Notes: generated from the letters alone by a model not told the origin. A stretch of 64,000 nt of DNA from Oscillospiraceae bacterium (GCA_015066595.1 SVNZ01000001.1:434001-498000); one strand, 5' to 3'; numbered from the stretch's first letter, positions 18,099-27,092 are shown. Numbers and translations are program-made.

Positions 18099-18980
18099 TT
18101 AGTTGTTTCTATTTTTTAAGCTAAGTGCCAGATCTTTTAGAGCTGTTGTATCCGACTCAAAATATGACAGTGACTCAATCGCTTTATTTGTCAAGGTGTC
18201 AACGAGCTCTTTGCACTTATCAATGCCGAGCAGTGAAACATAGGTTGACTTATCGTTATCGTTATCACTGCCGACAGGCTTGCCTAAGTCTTCTGAAGTG
18301 GAGGTGACATCGAGTATATCATCAACAATCTGAAACGCAATACCGATGCTGTGAGCGTAGTCAGATGCTGCTTTTATCTTCTCATCACTTGCACCGCCGA
18401 TGATGCATCCCATTTCGCAAGCTGCTTTTATCAAAGCGGCTGTCTTTTTCTCGTCCATTTCTTGCAGGATATTTATATCAGCGTTTTTGCCTTCGTTTTC
18501 AATATCTATGACCTGTCCGCCGACCATACCGAGTACACCGCAGTATTTAGAGAGAGTATGTGCGGCTCTTACTGCCTTGTCAGCGCTAACGTTTTTGAGT
18601 GCTTTTTCAGAAAGCATAATCTCAAACGCAAGGCTTTGCATTGCGTCCCCTGACAAAGTAGCAATATCTTCACCATAAACTTTATGGTTAGACAGTTTGC
18701 CTCTTCTGTAGTCATCATCGTCCATACAAGGCAAATCATCGTGTATAAGTGAATATGTGTGAATCATCTCAACAGCACACGCATAAGGAAGCGCACACTT
18801 TGCATCAACGCCGCACAACTCACAGAAAAGCAGGGTGAGTAGCGGTCTGATGCGCTTTCCGCCACACATAAGTGAATATTCCATAGAGTCAATCAAAGTT
18901 TGCTCAGTAAATTCACCCTGTGGGAGGTAGTTTTTTAGCGCTGATTCTATCATATTCTGATAATCTTTTGTGTTTTGCAT
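18099..18980 (-). CDS. ispA: Polyprenyl (geranyl/farnesyl) diphosphate synthase
   Basis: A 293-residue trans-prenyltransferase with both aspartate-rich motifs: DDLPCMDDDDYRRG (first, about residues 77-90) and DDILDVTS (second, about 216). GGKRIRPLL near residue 37 binds diphosphate. The chain-length region YSLIHDDLP is typical of farnesyl diphosphate synthase. It sits between xseB and dxs as in many Firmicutes and provides the substrate for undecaprenyl carrier synthesis. Confidence 0.93.
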   Translation of the reverse strand: MQNTKDYQNMIESALKNYLPQGEFTEQTLIDSMEYSLMCGGKRIRPLLTLLFCELCGVDAKCALPYACAVEMIHTYSLIHDDLPCMDDDDYRRGKLSNHKVYGEDIATLSGDAMQSLAFEIMLSEKALKNVSADKAVRAAHTLSKYCGVLGMVGGQVIDIENEGKNADINILQEMDEKKTAALIKAACEMGCIIGGASDEKIKAASDYAHSIGIAFQIVDDILDVTSTSEDLGKPVGSDNDNDKSTYVSLLGIDKCKELVDTLTNKAIESLSYFESDTTALKDLALSLKNRNN

Positions 18981-18989
18981 AATATATCC

Positions 18990-19229
18990 TCAGTCTTCAA
19001 ACAGACTATCGCTGTTTTGTTTCATTTTGTTAATACGGTCGTTGATATCTACTATCTGACCTTTGCACTGCTCGAGCTTAGTGGTGCAATATGTGAGCAA
19101 TTTGTACGCTTCTTCGTAGAGCTTCATACACTCATCAAGCGGTACGTCGCCTTTTTCCATTTTCAAGACAATCTCTTCGAGTTGTTTGTTCGCTTTTTCA
19201 AAAGTCATTTCTTTTTCCATATCATTCAT
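18990..19229 (-). CDS. xseB: Exodeoxyribonuclease VII small subunit
   Basis: A 79-residue (or 76-residue) helical protein with the XseB pattern TFEKANKQLEEIVLKMEKGD then LDECMKLYEEAYKLL. XseB pairs with the catalytic XseA, degrading single-stranded DNA. Two ATGs are possible: 19229, very near GAGG, or 19220, with better spacing and a more typical N-terminus; I think 19220 is slightly more likely. The start overlaps the whiA stop. The expected partner xseA is not upstream; whiA takes its place. Confidence 0.9.
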   Translation of the reverse strand: MNDMEKEMTFEKANKQLEEIVLKMEKGDVPLDECMKLYEEAYKLLTYCTTKLEQCKGQIVDINDRINKMKQNSDSLFED

Positions 19230-20133
19230 CCTCTTGTGATATTTGAATAAGTTTTGTTAATCGATGGTTGACTCCGCTACGTGAAATCGGAGGGTCTAGC
19301 ATAACGCCCATATCCCGCAGAGAAAGTTCAGGATATTCAAGACGAAGCTGTGCTACTGCTTTGAGTTCATCGGAAAGCGTCAGCAGTTTGCCGGATTTTT
19401 CAAGCTTTTTGATAGCTTTGATTTGAGTAGCTGAAGCAGATGCGACTTTCTGCAGATTGGCAATTTCTGAATTAGTACGACGGTTAGCGAGGTTTCGAAC
19501 CTGTTTTAAAGCCTTTGTGCCAATAACTGTCATCGCTGAATTTGTAGCACCCATAAAGGTCAGCAGGTCTGTGATCTGTTCGCTGTCTTTTATATACGCT
19601 ATGTAGGAACCGTTGCGGTTGAGCATCTTGATAGACAACGGACAATCCTCGTTGTCTCTGATTATGTTACAAATATCTGTGCACAAGTTCTTGTGAACCA
19701 CACACAACTCTAGGTGATAACCTTTATCAGGATCGGTAACAGACCCGCAAGCTAAAAACACACCTCGTATAAATGCACGCTCACATTTGCTATCAAGCAA
19801 ATTCGCTCTGTTTACTCTTAAATTTATTTCTCTTTCATCGTGACCGTAAAAGTCATATATCCGTTTACAGTCGTTTGCATCAATGACTTTTACTGTGTAT
19901 GTTTTAGACGATTTTGTAAGCGGTCTGATGCGTTCAATAATAGGTGAAAAAAGCATTGTGCACAAGCTGACAAAGCGGTTTGCTGTGTGCTTGTTCTCGG
20001 TTTTGAACACGATTTTTTCACTTGTGAAATGTCGACAGAGCAAAAGCATAGCGTAAAGCTCACTTCTGAGAATATCGACATCCATTGACACAGCAGAACA
20101 CAATTCTTTTTTTGTATCTGTAGCAAATGACAT
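19222..20133 (-). CDS. whiA: DNA-binding protein WhiA
   Basis: A 303-residue protein with an N-terminal degenerate LAGLIDADG homing-endonuclease-like domain (AFIRGVFLACGSVTDPDKGYHLE, about residues 117-140) and a C-terminal helix-turn-helix domain (LSLRDMGVMLDPPISRSGVNHR). WhiA is a sporulation regulator in Streptomyces; in Firmicutes it affects division, chromosome segregation and metabolism. It is 27 bases after rapZ. The usual neighbour yvcK between rapZ and whiA is missing here. Confidence 0.95.
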   Translation of the reverse strand: MSFATDTKKELCSAVSMDVDILRSELYAMLLLCRHFTSEKIVFKTENKHTANRFVSLCTMLFSPIIERIRPLTKSSKTYTVKVIDANDCKRIYDFYGHDEREINLRVNRANLLDSKCERAFIRGVFLACGSVTDPDKGYHLELCVVHKNLCTDICNIIRDNEDCPLSIKMLNRNGSYIAYIKDSEQITDLLTFMGATNSAMTVIGTKALKQVRNLANRRTNSEIANLQKVASASATQIKAIKKLEKSGKLLTLSDELKAVAQLRLEYPELSLRDMGVMLDPPISRSGVNHRLTKLIQISQEDE

Positions 20134-20160
20134 AATATAACCTCTATGACAGAGACTATG

Positions 20161-21027
20161 TTATGCTTTCCATATATCTCTGTGGTGTATTGCTGACTGT
20201 TGATTATGCTCGATGAAATGGCTGTTCAAAAGTCGTGCCAGCGTTACTGAACGGTGCTTACCACCTGTACAGCCGATACCAATAACCAGCTCGCTTTTGC
20301 CCTCTTCTTTGTAAAGAGGAACAGTAAAATCCAAATAATCGAGAAGCTTTTCGATAAACTGTTGAGTAACATCAAAATCTAGAATATATTTTCTGACGTC
20401 TTCATCAAGACCTGTTTTGTGTTTTAGTTCTTTGATATAAAACGGATTTGGCAGACATCTGACATCAAAAATAAGGTCAGCTTCAAGCGGAATACCGTAC
20501 TTAAATCCAAACGACATACAAGTGACGAGCATACCGCTCTGGGAGCCTTGTGAGAACATAGTAGTCACACGCTCTTTGAGTTGTTTTGGTGTCATATATG
20601 AAGTGTTGATTACATAGTCGGATATGGCTTTGACAGGTTTCATAAGCTCGAGTTCAAGCTCGACAGCTTTCTCGATAGAACCGCCCGCAAGCTCAGATGC
20701 TAGCGGATGCTTGCGACGTGTTTCTTTATATCTGATGAGAAGTGTATCTGCCTTTGTATCAAGGAAGAGCATCTTGAAGCGTTTTCCGGACAACTTGCTT
20801 TTTGAAATAATATCTGCAAGCTCGCTGAACATATTGCCACTTCGCATATCAGCAACTACTGCAACTTTTTTCATACGCTTGTCAGCGGAGTTGTCACACA
20901 AAACGTAGAATGTATCAAGCAATAGCGGCGGTATATTATCGACACAGTAAAATCCGATATCTTCCATAGCGTGTAGTGCTGAGGTTTTACCGGCACCGGA
21001 AAGACCGGTGATAATTACAAATTCCAT
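20161..21027 (-). CDS. rapZ: RNase adapter/nucleotide-binding protein RapZ (YvcJ)
   Basis: A 288-residue P-loop protein with Walker A GLSGAGKT (residues 8-15), the VDNIPPLLL signature and a C-terminal domain with IGIGCTGGKHRSVTLA. RapZ in E. coli controls glucosamine-6-phosphate synthase mRNA decay; the Firmicute YvcJ binds and hydrolyses GTP, and its target is not clear. It is part of the hprK-rapZ-whiA cluster. GGAGG lies just before the ATG. Confidence 0.94.
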   Translation of the reverse strand: MEFVIITGLSGAGKTSALHAMEDIGFYCVDNIPPLLLDTFYVLCDNSADKRMKKVAVVADMRSGNMFSELADIISKSKLSGKRFKMLFLDTKADTLLIRYKETRRKHPLASELAGGSIEKAVELELELMKPVKAISDYVINTSYMTPKQLKERVTTMFSQGSQSGMLVTCMSFGFKYGIPLEADLIFDVRCLPNPFYIKELKHKTGLDEDVRKYILDFDVTQQFIEKLLDYLDFTVPLYKEEGKSELVIGIGCTGGKHRSVTLARLLNSHFIEHNQQSAIHHRDIWKA

Positions 21028-21058
21028 AGCTCCTCCTTAAAAAGTGTTTAAGTACAAA

Positions 21059-21961
21059 TCAAATGTGAATAATCTCACGCTCTAAGAAATATCCTGTTTC
21101 ATCTTTGACGGTATCCTGAACATATTTTACGAGTTCAAGAACATCATTACAGGTGGCATCTCCGATATTGATAATAAAACCTGCGTGCTTTTGTGACACC
21201 TGTGCACCACCAATAGTCTTGCCTTTTAAGCCACATTTTTCTATCAAAGTACCTGCGTAGTTACCTTGAGGTCGTTTGAATACGCTTCCGGCACTCGGAA
21301 ATTCAAGCGGTTGCTTGGTTTTGCGACGAGTCATAAAGTCATCCATTTTCGCTTTGATATCTTTTTCGTTGTCCAAATTAAGATCAAAAGTCACAAACAA
21401 TATGATATCGTCAGTGGTTTTATAAACACTGTGACGATATGAAAAGTCAAGCTGTGATGCAGGTAAAGTTTTCACTTCGCCTTGTCTTGTGATATGAGTG
21501 ATTGATGCAACAACATCTTTCATTTCGCCACCGTACGCACCTGCGTTCATATATGCAGCACCGCCGACTGAACCGGGAATACCGTATGCGAACTCAAGAC
21601 CGGAAAGCGACTCGGACAACGCAAAAGTACAAAGCTTTGTGAGATTTGCACCTGCGCCACAAGTGATTGTATTTTCTTTTACAGAAATATTCTTAAAATC
21701 TCCATCGAGGGTCAGCACAACGCCTTTCATACCGTCATCTGATATGAGCAGGTTGCTGCCTCTACCCAAAATGAACAGTGGGATGTCGTTTTCGTTACAC
21801 GCTTTAATCACCGCTTTGAGCTGTTCAATGCTATAAACAGTCAAAAACATCTCAGCATCGCCACCGATTTTGAAGCTGGTGTGGCGTGAAAGCGGTTCGT
21901 TCTCTATAAAGCTAAAGCCCAGTTGCTCGGCTAAGTCTTTGATAATTTGAATATCGTACAT
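21059..21961 (-). CDS. murB: UDP-N-acetylenolpyruvoylglucosamine reductase
   Basis: A 300-residue FAD-dependent MurB of the shorter type II group. It has RHTSFKIGGDAEMF, the FAD-binding ILGRGSNLLISDDG, GIPGSVGGAAYMNAGAYGGE, and the C-terminal FPSAGSVFKRP with the catalytic Ser and ISQKHAGFIIN-like stretch (VSQKHAGFIINIG). It reduces UDP-GlcNAc-enolpyruvate to UDP-MurNAc for peptidoglycan. The frame extends upstream, but the ATG at 21961 follows GGAGGAGTT and lies 10 bases after the PHP gene stop. Confidence 0.95.
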   Translation of the reverse strand: MYDIQIIKDLAEQLGFSFIENEPLSRHTSFKIGGDAEMFLTVYSIEQLKAVIKACNENDIPLFILGRGSNLLISDDGMKGVVLTLDGDFKNISVKENTITCGAGANLTKLCTFALSESLSGLEFAYGIPGSVGGAAYMNAGAYGGEMKDVVASITHITRQGEVKTLPASQLDFSYRHSVYKTTDDIILFVTFDLNLDNEKDIKAKMDDFMTRRKTKQPLEFPSAGSVFKRPQGNYAGTLIEKCGLKGKTIGGAQVSQKHAGFIINIGDATCNDVLELVKYVQDTVKDETGYFLEREIIHI

Positions 21962-21971
21962 AACTCCTCCG

Positions 21972-22691
21972 TTAAATGTCGATGTTTTTCTCTTTGAAAT
22001 ACTCTTTGAGGTTATCAACGCTCGAGTTTACAACAAGCTCGCTAGGAAAGTCGATTTCAGAAAGCATTTTTAGCGCATTAGGTACGTCGCCAACTTTTGT
22101 CAAAAAATGTGCGTCACTGTCAACGACTATTCGTGCACCATGTTTTTTACATAAAAGAGCAATTTGCTTACAGCATTCTTCGCTACCTTTTCTAAAACCA
22201 AAAGAAGCGTTGTTGATTTCAACTAAAGTTGAGGTCTGTGCACAGCGTTTGATAACTGTTTCGTAGTCATATCTGAAGTACTCTGAACCTGAGTGGCCGA
22301 GCACGTTGACGTTAGGGTTTTCACACATAGCAAGGTATGCATTGGTACACTTTTCTACCGTTGGCTTTTCAAAAAGTGAGATAGTGTGCATAGACGCTAC
22401 TATCCACTCAAGAGAGTTGAGCAATTTTTCGCTACAATCAAGTGCTCCATCATAGTTGATGATGTTAGCTTCCATACCCTTTAAGACTCTGACTCCTAAA
22501 TAATCTTTAGGAATAATAGGCAGACTCTCAAAATAATACGGTCCCGGTGCACCTGGCATCGCTTTGCCATGGTCTGTGATAGCGATAGCATACAAGCCTT
22601 TGTCAGATGCTGCTTTGACCATTTCGTGTACTGTAGAATATGCGTGAGTAGACGCTATAGTATGGGTGTGTAAATCTGCAATAATTTTCAT
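21972..22691 (-). CDS. PHP-domain phosphatase, YcdX-like
   Basis: A 239-residue PHP-fold hydrolase. The metal motifs are DLHTHT (residues 6-11), ITDHG (about 38-42), an internal LGHSG and DSDAHF near residue 193. It matches the YcdX family of trinuclear zinc phosphatases; the physiological substrate is unknown. A PHP gene between hprK and murB/rapZ is a recurring arrangement in Clostridia. It starts four bases after the hprK stop, so the two are probably translationally coupled. Confidence 0.88.
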   Translation of the reverse strand: MKIIADLHTHTIASTHAYSTVHEMVKAASDKGLYAIAITDHGKAMPGAPGPYYFESLPIIPKDYLGVRVLKGMEANIINYDGALDCSEKLLNSLEWIVASMHTISLFEKPTVEKCTNAYLAMCENPNVNVLGHSGSEYFRYDYETVIKRCAQTSTLVEINNASFGFRKGSEECCKQIALLCKKHGARIVVDSDAHFLTKVGDVPNALKMLSEIDFPSELVVNSSVDNLKEYFKEKNIDI

Positions 22692-22695
22692 TAAA

Positions 22696-23694
22696 TCACC
22701 AGTTAGTATCGATTATCTTTTTGCCGATATCATCAGGGCTGATATCCATACCTAAATTTTGTAAGAGCTCTCGTGCACCGTTGTAGCCCATCTTCTTCTG
22801 GCGTTGGTTCATAGCGGCTACTTCGATGATGATAGCAAGGTTTCGACCAGGCTTGACAGGGATGGTAACAACAGGTACTTCAATACCAAGAATCTCCATA
22901 TACTCGTTATCCATACCCATTCTGTCGTAAACTTTGGTAGAGTCCCAAAGCTCCATATTGATAACCATGTCAATTTTTTCACTCATCTTGACAGCACCCA
23001 TACCGAAAATACGACGAGCGTTAATAATGCCAATACCACGAAGTTCGATAAAGTGACGGATGTTGTCAGGAGAAGAACCGACAAGTGACTTCTTAGAAAC
23101 TCGTTTAATTTCGACAGCATCGTCAGCGATGAGTCGATGTCCACGCTTGATAAGCTCGATAGCTGTCTCGGACTTACCTACACCGCTGTTTCCTATCAAC
23201 AGACAGCCTTCACCGTAAACTTCTACGAGAACACCGTGACGAGTAATCCTCGGTGCGAGCTCAACGTTAAGAAAAGCAACTAAAGCTGCTGTGAGAGCAG
23301 ACGTATCGTCTGTTGTAGTAAGAAGCGGAACCTCGTACTTTTTAGCGCAGTCAATCATAGTCTGAGTAGGTGTGATATCGCGTGCAATAATAACAGCTGG
23401 CGGTCTGCGAGAAAGAATGGGTTCGATGTGTTTTACTCTCTCTTCTTCTGTAAGATTATTCAAGAAGGAGTACTCGGTCATACCGAAAACAACAATCTGT
23501 GAGTTATCAAAAAAATCAAGATATCCAACAAGCTGCAATCCCGGTCTGTCAATACTTTTTGAAGTAACAAAAAGATTTTGTGGATCGGATGGCATATAAA
23601 ACTCCTTGAGTCCGATTTCATCGATAATCTTTTTCAATGATACGCTGTATTCACTATTCATAAACTGCACCGACTTTCTTTTATCATTTTGCAT
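22696..23694 (-). CDS. hprK: HPr(Ser) kinase/phosphorylase
   Basis: A 332-residue protein with an N-terminal domain and a C-terminal catalytic domain. The latter has P-loop GNSGVGKS (residues 168-175), the HPrK signature IELRGIGIIN and a C-terminal helix region with VKPGRNLAIIIEVAAMN. It phosphorylates or dephosphorylates HPr at Ser46 for catabolite control. It is the first gene of the long minus-strand run. The ATG at 23694 lacks a clear Shine-Dalgarno; an in-frame ATG at codon 12 is not better. HPr itself is not in this window. Confidence 0.94.
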   Translation of the reverse strand: MQNDKRKSVQFMNSEYSVSLKKIIDEIGLKEFYMPSDPQNLFVTSKSIDRPGLQLVGYLDFFDNSQIVVFGMTEYSFLNNLTEEERVKHIEPILSRRPPAVIIARDITPTQTMIDCAKKYEVPLLTTTDDTSALTAALVAFLNVELAPRITRHGVLVEVYGEGCLLIGNSGVGKSETAIELIKRGHRLIADDAVEIKRVSKKSLVGSSPDNIRHFIELRGIGIINARRIFGMGAVKMSEKIDMVINMELWDSTKVYDRMGMDNEYMEILGIEVPVVTIPVKPGRNLAIIIEVAAMNQRQKKMGYNGARELLQNLGMDISPDDIGKKIIDTNW

Positions 23695-23858
23695 ACTTAT
23701 ACAGATTCAATTATACTCCCATATAATATGTTTATAAACCTATAAAAGAACTTTTTTAGTTTTTTATGCATAAAATTGCATATTTTTTATGATTTTAATT
23801 TATATTTTGGGCTGTGCATATACAAAATATTCCTGTACATATTAGTAGAGGTGATATT

Positions 23859-24314
23859 ATGCTGATTTTATTATTAAGAACAGTGCTTGTGTATGCTTTT
23901 ATTATACTTGCCGTAAGGCTGATGGGTAAGCGACAGATAAGCGATATGCAAGCATCAGAGCTTGTCGTAACTCTGGTTATTTCTGACATAATTGCCATAC
24001 CTATGCAGGGAGTGGAGCAACCACTTTTATCGGGGTTCTTGCCTATTATGGTGTTGGTTTCACTTGAGATAATAGTTAGTATAATTATGCTTAAAAGTCC
24101 TAAATTCAGAAATATAATTTGTGGCAATCCGGTCATCGTCGTAAAAGACGGAAAAATACTCGAAAACCAAATAAAAAGACTTAGAATCAGCTACGAGGAT
24201 TTATACAGTATAATGCGACAACAAGATGTATTCGATGTGCGTGAAATAAAGTACGGTATCATCGAAACAAACGGTAGCTTGAGTATCCTAAGAAACGAGG
24301 AGGAAAATCAGTGA
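23859..24314 (+). CDS. DUF421 membrane protein (YetF-like)
   Basis: A 151-residue protein with two or three N-terminal membrane spans and the conserved RLMGKRQISDMQASELVVTL motif (about residues 20-39), then a small cytoplasmic domain (NPVIVVKDGKI, RISYEDLYSIMRQQ). This is the DUF421/YetF-YdfS family, linked in Bacillus to spores. The frame is open upstream to 23814, but the ATG at 23859 follows GAGGTGATATT. It overlaps the next gene's start by four bases. It is the first plus-strand gene, divergent from hprK. Confidence 0.87.
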   Translation: MLILLLRTVLVYAFIILAVRLMGKRQISDMQASELVVTLVISDIIAIPMQGVEQPLLSGFLPIMVLVSLEIIVSIIMLKSPKFRNIICGNPVIVVKDGKILENQIKRLRISYEDLYSIMRQQDVFDVREIKYGIIETNGSLSILRNEEENQ

Positions 24315-24691
24315 AAAGAATATGGGTTGCAGTAGGGTTTCTAGCACTATCGCTTATCTTTGCTTTTGCTGAGTTTTTGATAGTCAGCAAAAGCTACAAA
24401 AACTACGTAGAACAGATACAAATCGCAGAATATTATATTTCCGATAAAGAATTTTCTGTTGCACAAGACATTTGCAAAAACATAGAAGAAGAATGGGAAA
24501 AATCAAGAAAAACATTGAATGTATTCATGATTCATACTTATTCGGAAAATATATCTGAGAGTATCGCAAAGCTCAGTGAATACGCACAAAATAAAGACAA
24601 AAAAGCCTTTTTGTCACAATCAAGCAAAACAAAAAGGCAGCTGCTCTATATAAAACAGAGCGAACTGCCTAATCTTGAAAATATTATGTGA
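24311..24691 (+). CDS. DUF4363 family protein
   Basis: A 126-residue protein with one N-terminal membrane span (about residues 5-27) and an extracellular helical domain, beginning with a GTG at 24311 preceded by GAGGAGG. It resembles the DUF4363 family that commonly follows DUF421 genes in Clostridia. The overlap with the DUF421 stop implies translational coupling and a shared role. Its 3' end contains the hairpin that serves as terminator for the convergent secF. Confidence 0.75.
   Translation: MKRIWVAVGFLALSLIFAFAEFLIVSKSYKNYVEQIQIAEYYISDKEFSVAQDICKNIEEEWEKSRKTLNVFMIHTYSENISESIAKLSEYAQNKDKKAFLSQSSKTKRQLLYIKQSELPNLENIM
24626..24670 (-). terminator. Terminator for secDF, embedded in the end of the DUF4363 gene
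   Basis: Minus strand: AGGCAG (24670-24665), then GCTCT/AGAGC inner arms, CTGCCT (24640-24635), then TTTTTGTTTTGC. The outer 6-bp stem plus inner 5-bp stem followed by a T-run is a good intrinsic terminator about 55 bases past the secF stop. It lies within the coding end of the convergent gene. Confidence 0.65.
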
Positions 24692-24704
24692 TAATTCTCA
24701 GATG

Positions 24705-24733
24705 AAATAATTCTTTCTGGGAATTATTTTTTA
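24705..24733. terminator. AT-rich hairpin between convergent DUF4363 and secF
   Basis: A perfect 9-bp inverted repeat AAATAATTC/GAATTATTT (24705-24713 and 24721-24729) with a 7-base loop and a T-rich stretch on the plus strand. It probably ends the DUF4363 transcript. The second arm overlaps the secF stop codon. The stem is weak (AT-rich). Confidence 0.5.
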
Positions 24734-25659
24734 TTTCTTGTCTGCCACATAACCCAGAGAGGGCCAGCGATACAAAGTGATGAGTAACAACCAGAAATAA
24801 CACCGATCATCATTGGAAGAGCAAAGCTCTGTACTGAATCAAGACCGAAGATAGTTGCTACTACGTAAACTGTACCGATAGCAATCAAAGTTGTGATAGA
24901 TGTGCAGATTGTACGTGTAAGAACTGATGAAGCACTGTGGTTGAATACAGTAGCGATATCAGACTTAGGACCTGCAATCTTTCTTTCTTCTCTGACTCTG
25001 TCGTAGATAACGATAGTATCGTTGAGTGAGTAACCCAAGATCATAAGTACAACTGCGATGAAGTTAGAGTCGATAGGCATACGGAAGATAACGTACATAA
25101 AGTAAATCATAGCTACGTCGTGGAAGAGTGCAACGAGTGCCATAATACCTGCGGAAAGACCACCGATACGCTTAAATCTGATAGTAACGTAAAGCACCAT
25201 CAAAGCACAAGCGATAAGTACAGCTGTGAGACACTTGAGCAAGAACTTGAAGCCCATAGAAGCCTCTACAGAAGTAGATTCCTGATACTCAAAGTTGTTT
25301 TCTTCAAAATTCTTTGTGAGAGCCTTGGTGATAGCATCCTGCTGAGCAGTGTCGATAGCGTCCTCACCTGAGAAGTTGATGTCAATAACATAGGCATCAT
25401 CGGTCTCTGTATTGTTCATAATATCCTTTGATACTGTGAAAGTAACAGTATTCTCAGGAGTTGCACTCTGGATAGTATCTTTGAGAGCTGTCTCATCAAC
25501 TTCTCCTGTGAAGCTGTATGAAATGATAGCACCACCCTTGAACTGAATGTCAAGTGTTGTACCAAATATGATGTTGCAGATAATGCCGATAAGAATAATA
25601 CCCAGTGAGATGCCAAAGAAAATCTTACTGCGACCAACAAAGTTTAAGTCTTTTTTCAT
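24724..25659 (-). CDS. secF: Protein translocase subunit SecF
   Basis: A 311-residue membrane protein with six predicted spans, a periplasmic-type P1 domain after the first span, and the conserved GYSLNDTIVIYDRVRE motif in the fourth/fifth span region. With SecD it forms the proton-driven accessory of the Sec translocon. It overlaps the secD stop by four bases (ATGA). Separate secD and secF genes are usual in Clostridia, while B. subtilis has a fused secDF. Confidence 0.95.
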   Translation of the reverse strand: MKKDLNFVGRSKIFFGISLGIILIGIICNIIFGTTLDIQFKGGAIISYSFTGEVDETALKDTIQSATPENTVTFTVSKDIMNNTETDDAYVIDINFSGEDAIDTAQQDAITKALTKNFEENNFEYQESTSVEASMGFKFLLKCLTAVLIACALMVLYVTIRFKRIGGLSAGIMALVALFHDVAMIYFMYVIFRMPIDSNFIAVVLMILGYSLNDTIVIYDRVREERKIAGPKSDIATVFNHSASSVLTRTICTSITTLIAIGTVYVVATIFGLDSVQSFALPMMIGVISGCYSSLCIAGPLWVMWQTRNKK

Positions 25660-26993
25660 TTTTTAGCACCTCCAAACAAAAAGTTTTTGCGTAGGCACTT
25701 AAAGCCGGCAATGCTCTTGAGCATGATTCTTGAGAAGAATACGCCCATTACAAAGTTACTGATAACACCCATCAAGAGTGTGTAACCAAACGCATAGATA
25801 GTACCTGTTGTTGATGCACCGAACAGCCAAGAAAGAATGTTACTTGGACCAAATACAAGAAGCAGGATAATAGATACAATAACGACAGTCATATTACCGT
25901 CGATGATAGCAGAAAGTGAGTTCTTTGTGCCGTTTTCGATAGCACCGTCAAGAGTCTTGCCAGTTTTGAACTCATCTTTGATACGCTCAGCTGTGATGAT
26001 GTTAGCGTCAACACCCATACCGATAGAAAGAATAATACCGGCGATACCAGGGAGTGTCATTGTGAATGAATCAAACGGAGCAAAGTATCTTGAGATAGCT
26101 GCGATAGAAAGACCTACCTGTCCTAAAAGTGCGATAACAGCAACCAAACCAGGAACTCTGTATCTGATAATCATAAAGAGTGAAATGAGAATCAGAGCGA
26201 TAACACCAGCATAAGCCATAGCTGTAAGTGAGTTCTGACCGAGTGTTGGGCTGATAGAGCTGTAAGACGCAACTTCGAGTGAGAATGGAAGCGCACCACC
26301 GTTGATCTGGTTAGCAAGCTTTGTAGCTTCTTCAGCCGTAAAATCACCAGTAATCTGAGCAGAACCGCCGGTGATAGCCTCGTTTACTGTAGGAGATGAA
26401 AGAAGTGTATCATCCATATAGATGGAGAGAGTCTTGCCAACATTAGCTGCAGTAGCTTCAGCAAAAATATCTGAACCTTCTTTTGTAAGATCTAAGAGTA
26501 CGAGGTACTCAGTAGCTGAACCGGTCTCTGTATTAACACCAGCCTGTGCAGAAGCAACAGAAGAACCATCCATAACAACTTCGCCTGATTCATTTTTGAA
26601 TGTAAGCTTTGCTGTAGCAGCGAGCTCGTCGATAGCTGCAACCGGATCAAAATCAGTTTCGTCCTCTTTCCATGGGAAACGTACAATAATACGGTCACTA
26701 CCGTAGTCAGCATAAAGCTCATAGTCAGTAATACCGTTTGAAACCATACGGGTTTCGATAATAGATTTAGCAGAATCTAACTGCTCATCTGTGGCGTCAA
26801 CTTCGTCAGCTGGTTTGAAAGTAGCTTCAACACCGCCACGGATGTCAATTCCCCATCTGATGTCATCAATACCCTTGAATACTGTTTTCGAAATATCACC
26901 GTCGTAGTAAGATACGCCGAAGATAGCTGAAGCAGCAAACAGGAGAATCAAAATAGCACAGATGAAGAAAACAGGCTTTGGAATTCTTTTCAT
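25656..26993 (-). CDS. secD: Protein translocase subunit SecD
   Basis: A 445-residue protein with an N-terminal span, the DIRWGIDIRGGVEATF motif, a large extracytoplasmic P1/head domain, and five C-terminal spans with GMGVDANIITAERIKDE. The ATG at 26993 has GGAGG eight bases upstream; the in-frame ATG at 27008 has none, so the shorter form is chosen. It is expressed from a strong promoter at 27094-27122. Confidence 0.95.
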   Translation of the reverse strand: MKRIPKPVFFICAILILLFAASAIFGVSYYDGDISKTVFKGIDDIRWGIDIRGGVEATFKPADEVDATDEQLDSAKSIIETRMVSNGITDYELYADYGSDRIIVRFPWKEDETDFDPVAAIDELAATAKLTFKNESGEVVMDGSSVASAQAGVNTETGSATEYLVLLDLTKEGSDIFAEATAANVGKTLSIYMDDTLLSSPTVNEAITGGSAQITGDFTAEEATKLANQINGGALPFSLEVASYSSISPTLGQNSLTAMAYAGVIALILISLFMIIRYRVPGLVAVIALLGQVGLSIAAISRYFAPFDSFTMTLPGIAGIILSIGMGVDANIITAERIKDEFKTGKTLDGAIENGTKNSLSAIIDGNMTVVIVSIILLLVFGPSNILSWLFGASTTGTIYAFGYTLLMGVISNFVMGVFFSRIMLKSIAGFKCLRKNFLFGGAKK

Positions 26994-27043
26994 GCCTTGG
27001 ACCTCCATAAATTTTGTGTTGTCAAAAGTGAGCGCAAAGCCTT

Positions 27044-27092
27044 ATAAAAAATAAAAACTCTGCTACGGCTACACTTTTAACCATAACAGAGT
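27044..27092 (-). terminator. Intrinsic terminator/leader hairpin before secD
   Basis: Minus-strand RNA from 27092 gives a 12-bp stem: ACTCTGTTATGG (27092-27081) with CCGTAGCAGAGT (27068-27057), all paired with two G-U wobbles, 12-base loop, then TTTTTATTTTTT. It terminates transcripts coming from the aminotransferase gene (stop at 27215). The 5' arm lies between the -10 box and the expected start site of the secD promoter. Confidence 0.75.
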
